A DNA stretch of 29,603 nucleotides. Origin: Pelagophyceae sp. CCMP2097 (lineage: Eukaryota > Sar > Pelagophyceae). The notes beneath the pieces are model-generated. The model was not told the DNA's origin. It saw only the letters and a list, made by a program, of their open reading frames with translations, and ran no database searches. This document shows positions 29,278-29,603 of the stretch, piece after piece. Location: the NCBI GenBank assembly GCA_026770575.1, contig MU657241.1, positions 49,506 to 79,108 of the forward strand, in the 5' to 3' direction. A program made the position numbers and the translations under genes. Positions within the stretch are counted from its first letter, which is position 1; every line of letters starts with the position of its first letter.

Positions 29278-29603
29278 GAGAATGGAATAACGCGAAGCGC
29301 GTCGTGGAGGGCGCGGAGGCGTGGTCCCCACCCTTGCCGCGCGTCGGGCGCGATGTGCGTTGAAACGCATTGATATGCGATATAAATAGGGTCGCCGGGC
29401 TTCGGAGCTGGTGGATAAGGGGGATTCGGTGAGGTCGTGGGCGAGGGTAGGTCGGTCGTGGGCGAGGGTAGTCAGTTCGGAGGGGTCCCGTGGAGGGCGC
29501 GACGGGCGATGGAAGGTGTTTAGAATCTCCGTCCGGGACGGGCTGGTTGTAATGTTTGTCCGGGACGGACCGTTTGATGGGCTGCGATCGCGATGCCACT
29601 CGG
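29278..29603. other. Right edge, no gene seen
   Basis: Contains the TATA-like box. A direct duplication GTCGTGGGCGAGGGTAG occurs twice about 22 bases apart near 29433 and 29455, and GTCCGGGACGG occurs twice near 29531 and 29559. No supported coding exon. Confidence 0.4.
29381..29389 (+). promoter_or_regulatory. TATA-box-like sequence
   Basis: TATAAATAG on the plus strand (CTATTTATA on the minus strand) stands out from the GC-rich surroundings. It lies about 104 bases upstream of the ATG at 29277 for the minus strand. On the plus strand it would drive transcription out of the window. Confidence 0.4.

Overview
The window reads as nuclear DNA of a compact, GC-rich, single-celled eukaryote. Nearly every gene is cut by very short GT-AG introns (about 42-240 bases, most 42-75). 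The products are eukaryotic: IFT81, a TANGO6/RTP1-type HEAT protein, a PRRC2/MOS1-type protein, KH, PH, C2 and Kelch proteins. An IFT81 gene and an IFT-neighbouring C11orf65/MFI-type gene imply a flagellum, or recent descent from flagellates. A bacterial-type aconitase B carrying introns and a presequence, together with tiny introns and high GC, would fit a photosynthetic stramenopile such as a pelagophyte or another secondary alga. That placement is inference; no plastid-specific gene is present.

Layout: bases 1-3070 hold no convincing gene. They carry a nested inverted-repeat structure (394-2532) with tRNA-like box-B motifs, A-rich tails, smaller hairpins and a GTCTGTCC-type simple repeat, so they look like mobile-element debris. 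From 3072 on, genes are tightly packed and alternate between divergent and convergent pairs: a ubiquitin-like membrane protein (-), C11orf65/MFI-like (+), IFT81 (-), TANGO6/RTP1-like (-), mitochondrial-type aconitase B (+), eIF4B-like (+), a small C2 protein (+), a double universal-stress protein (+), a triple-KH protein (-), a large PRRC2/BAT2-N protein (-), a small plant-type PH protein (+), a Kelch protein (-), and a weakly supported gene at the right edge (-).

Exon joins were worked out by hand from reading phase plus similarity to known families. Where phase closes exactly (UBL protein, MFI, IFT81, AcnB, USP, KH, PH) the model is firm. The TANGO6 gene has one unresolved junction, the PH gene lacks a secure first exon, and the last gene is speculative. 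There is no operon-like logic. Functions are mostly housekeeping: TCA cycle, translation and RNA binding, ER protein quality control, RNA polymerase II assembly or secretion, and ciliary transport.

Most notable are the nested foldback structure at the left, a 21-bp terminal-inverted-repeat element found both inside an intron of the MFI-like gene and just past its 3' end, the intron-bearing AcnB gene, a KH domain split by a long acidic loop, and a probable GC-AG intron.
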